5,083 nt of DNA from the NCBI GenBank assembly GCA_938009055.1, contig CALLIO010000181.1, positions 1 to 5,083 of the forward strand, in the 5' to 3' direction. Below the pieces are notes generated by a model, which did not search any database, was not told the DNA's origin, and saw only the letters and a list, made by a program, of their open reading frames with translations. Source of the stretch: an uncultured Altererythrobacter sp. GTDB taxonomy: Bacteria > Pseudomonadota > Alphaproteobacteria > Sphingomonadales > Sphingomonadaceae. Shown piece after piece: positions 3,683-5,083 of this stretch. Made by a program: the position numbers and the translations under genes. Every line of letters begins with the position of its first letter. The stretch's first letter is position 1.

Positions 3683-5083
3683 ATGGAACCCGTCGATGTC
3701 ATCATTTTGGGGTGCGGCGCCAGCGGTATGGCCGCAGCGCTCGCCGCGCATGAAGCGGGCGCATCTGTCGCTTTGCTCGAACGGTTTGAGCGTGTTGGCG
3801 GCACAGCAGCCATTTCAGGCGGGGTGATCTGGGTGCCGAACAATCCGCGCCAACAAGCCGCTGGCATGGTCGATAGTCGCGAAGAAGCGCTGGCCTATTT
3901 CAATGCGCTTGATCACGGCGATTTGGTGGACGACACGCTGGAAGCTTTCGTCGACAAGGGGCCTGAAGCGTTGGCTTTTCTGGAGGATGCAGGCGCTTTG
4001 TCAGTGTCTTTGCTCGATGGCTATCCCGATTATTACATGGACCGACCCGGCGCAAAGCCCGAAGGAGGCCGCGCGCTCGACCATGATCTTTTTGCGCTTG
4101 GCGAGCTAGGCGATTGGGCGGATCGGATCTACGCCATCGAAGAACCCAAGCCGATGATGCTGCGCGAAACGCCCTTGGGCGGGGGCAGCGGTGTGGTTGA
4201 GCCAGAAGAGCTTGGCCGCCGGATGGAAAATTCCGAGCGCGGTTTTGGTCAAGCGATGGTCGCTCGGCTTTTGAAAGCGTGCCTCGATCGCGGAATCGTT
4301 CCGCAAACTGGTGTCGAAACCTCCAGCCTTTTGCGCGATGGCGACCGGATCACCGGCGTTGCAATCAAACGCGATGGCGAGGCGAGCGAGATTTTGGCGC
4401 AGCGCGGAATTATCATCGCCACTGGCGGATTTGAGTGGGACGAGGAAGCGCGCCAGACGTTTTTAAAAGGTCCAGTTGAAGCGCCTGCTTCTCCGCCGAC
4501 AGCGCGCGGCGAAGGGCTAAAGCTGGCGATGCGCGCGGGCGCAAAGCTTGGCAATATGACGCAGGGCTGGTGGGCGCCCACAATGGTGATGCCTGACAAT
4601 CCATGGGACAGCGGCGAGGAGCGCGCAGGCCCCGTCTTGATCGAGCGCACGGTGCCGCATTCGATCCTGGTCAATCGGGCGGGTCAGCGCTTTTGCAATG
4701 AAGCGGCGAATTATTCAGCGCTGGCTGGTGCCTTTCACGCGTTCGATCCGCAAAGCTATGACTATCCCAATCTGCCCGCTTGGCTGATTTTTGACGCGCA
4801 ATATGCGGCAAAATATCCGCTTGGCACGCGCTTGCCGCCCCAGCCGATTCCTGATTGGGTGAAGCGCGGCGATACGTTGGAGGCATTGGCCGAGCAGCTA
4901 GGGATTGAGCCCGCTGCGCTCGGTGAAACCGTCACCCGCTTTAATGGACATGCAGCCGAAGGACGCGATCCCGATTTTGCGCGCGGGACCGCCGCTTACG
5001 ATCATTTCTACGGCGACCGCAGCCGAGAAGGAACGGCTGTCACCTTGGGCGAGCTTTCCGAAACGCCCTTCTATGCGGTGGAA
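3683..5083 (+). CDS. FAD-dependent dehydrogenase, 3-ketosteroid dehydrogenase-like / fumarate reductase flavoprotein family (3' end outside window)
   Basis: The first 467 residues of a large flavoprotein; the frame is unbroken and runs off the right edge, probably about 90-100 residues short of the family's usual 550-570. The N-terminal FAD site is ILGCGASGMAAAL (8-20), with Glu33 ending strand 2 (LLER). It is followed by the diagnostic GGTAAISGGVIWVPNN block (39-54), the YPDYY segment (114-118) and GGRAL (128-132), the second FAD strand IIIATGGF (243-250), SPPTARGEG (270-278) and WWAP (296-299). This order matches KstD-type FAD_binding_2 enzymes, which remove hydrogens next to a ring ketone. 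Candidate catalytic tyrosines include Tyr117/118, but the C-terminal catalytic region is not in view. No signal peptide is seen. ATG 3683 gives the expected short lead before the FAD strand; GTG 3674 and TTG 3653 (with a better ribosome site) are alternatives. Substrate not proven: a steroid or other cyclic ketone is likely. Confidence 0.9.
   Translation, partial: MEPVDVIILGCGASGMAAALAAHEAGASVALLERFERVGGTAAISGGVIWVPNNPRQQAAGMVDSREEALAYFNALDHGDLVDDTLEAFVDKGPEALAFLEDAGALSVSLLDGYPDYYMDRPGAKPEGGRALDHDLFALGELGDWADRIYAIEEPKPMMLRETPLGGGSGVVEPEELGRRMENSERGFGQAMVARLLKACLDRGIVPQTGVETSSLLRDGDRITGVAIKRDGEASEILAQRGIIIATGGFEWDEEARQTFLKGPVEAPASPPTARGEGLKLAMRAGAKLGNMTQGWWAPTMVMPDNPWDSGEERAGPVLIERTVPHSILVNRAGQRFCNEAANYSALAGAFHAFDPQSYDYPNLPAWLIFDAQYAAKYPLGTRLPPQPIPDWVKRGDTLEALAEQLGIEPAALGETVTRFNGHAAEGRDPDFARGTAAYDHFYGDRSREGTAVTLGELSETPFYAVE

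Noticed and set aside
4249..4886. Minus-strand open frames opposite the KstD-like gene
   Set aside because: They are antisense to a continuous, motif-rich flavoprotein frame and have no recognisable features of their own.

Overview
The window reads as an ordinary-composition stretch (GC in the high fifties to about 60 % by eye) of an alphaproteobacterial chromosome. It is most likely a sphingomonad or erythrobacter-type organism, judging from protein style and from the density of small redox enzymes. That taxonomic call is inference from sequence style; there is no rRNA or other marker gene. I see no tRNA, rRNA, CRISPR array, insertion sequence or transposase.

Layout: (1) Positions 2-322 (+) hold the last 106 codons of a zinc-free medium-chain (CurA/PTGR-type) NADP-dependent oxidoreductase. 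(2) Converging on it is a tight three-gene minus-strand operon at 1610-342: a SnoaL-like/NTF2-fold protein, an antibiotic-biosynthesis-monooxygenase (ABM) domain protein, and a MobA-type molybdenum cofactor guanylyltransferase. The mobA frame has no ATG/GTG/TTG where its N-terminus must begin and seems to start at a CTG that overlaps the preceding stop codon. (3) A 139-bp divergent spacer leads to SDR1 (1750-2559, +), a short-chain dehydrogenase with an atypical glycine motif. (4) A 231-bp convergent spacer (2560-2790) is full of inverted repeats and may hold the frameshifted tail of a dead gene. (5) SDR2 (2791-3579, -) is a classical short-chain dehydrogenase. (6) A 103-bp divergent spacer separates SDR2 from a large FAD-dependent dehydrogenase of the 3-ketosteroid-dehydrogenase/fumarate-reductase flavoprotein family (3683 to beyond the right edge, +).

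Functionally, two SDRs, a KstD-like flavoprotein, an MDR reductase, a SnoaL-fold protein and an ABM protein together resemble a catabolic neighbourhood for a hydrophobic cyclic compound (steroid, terpenoid or similar). Alcohol/ketone interconversion would be done by the SDRs and ring desaturation by the flavoprotein. This is inferred from gene families and proximity; no substrate can be read from the sequence. I found no convincing evidence of a novel defence, mobile or RNA-based system. The points most worth a second look are the mobA start, the unusual SDR1 motifs, and the hairpin-rich spacer with its possible gene remnant.
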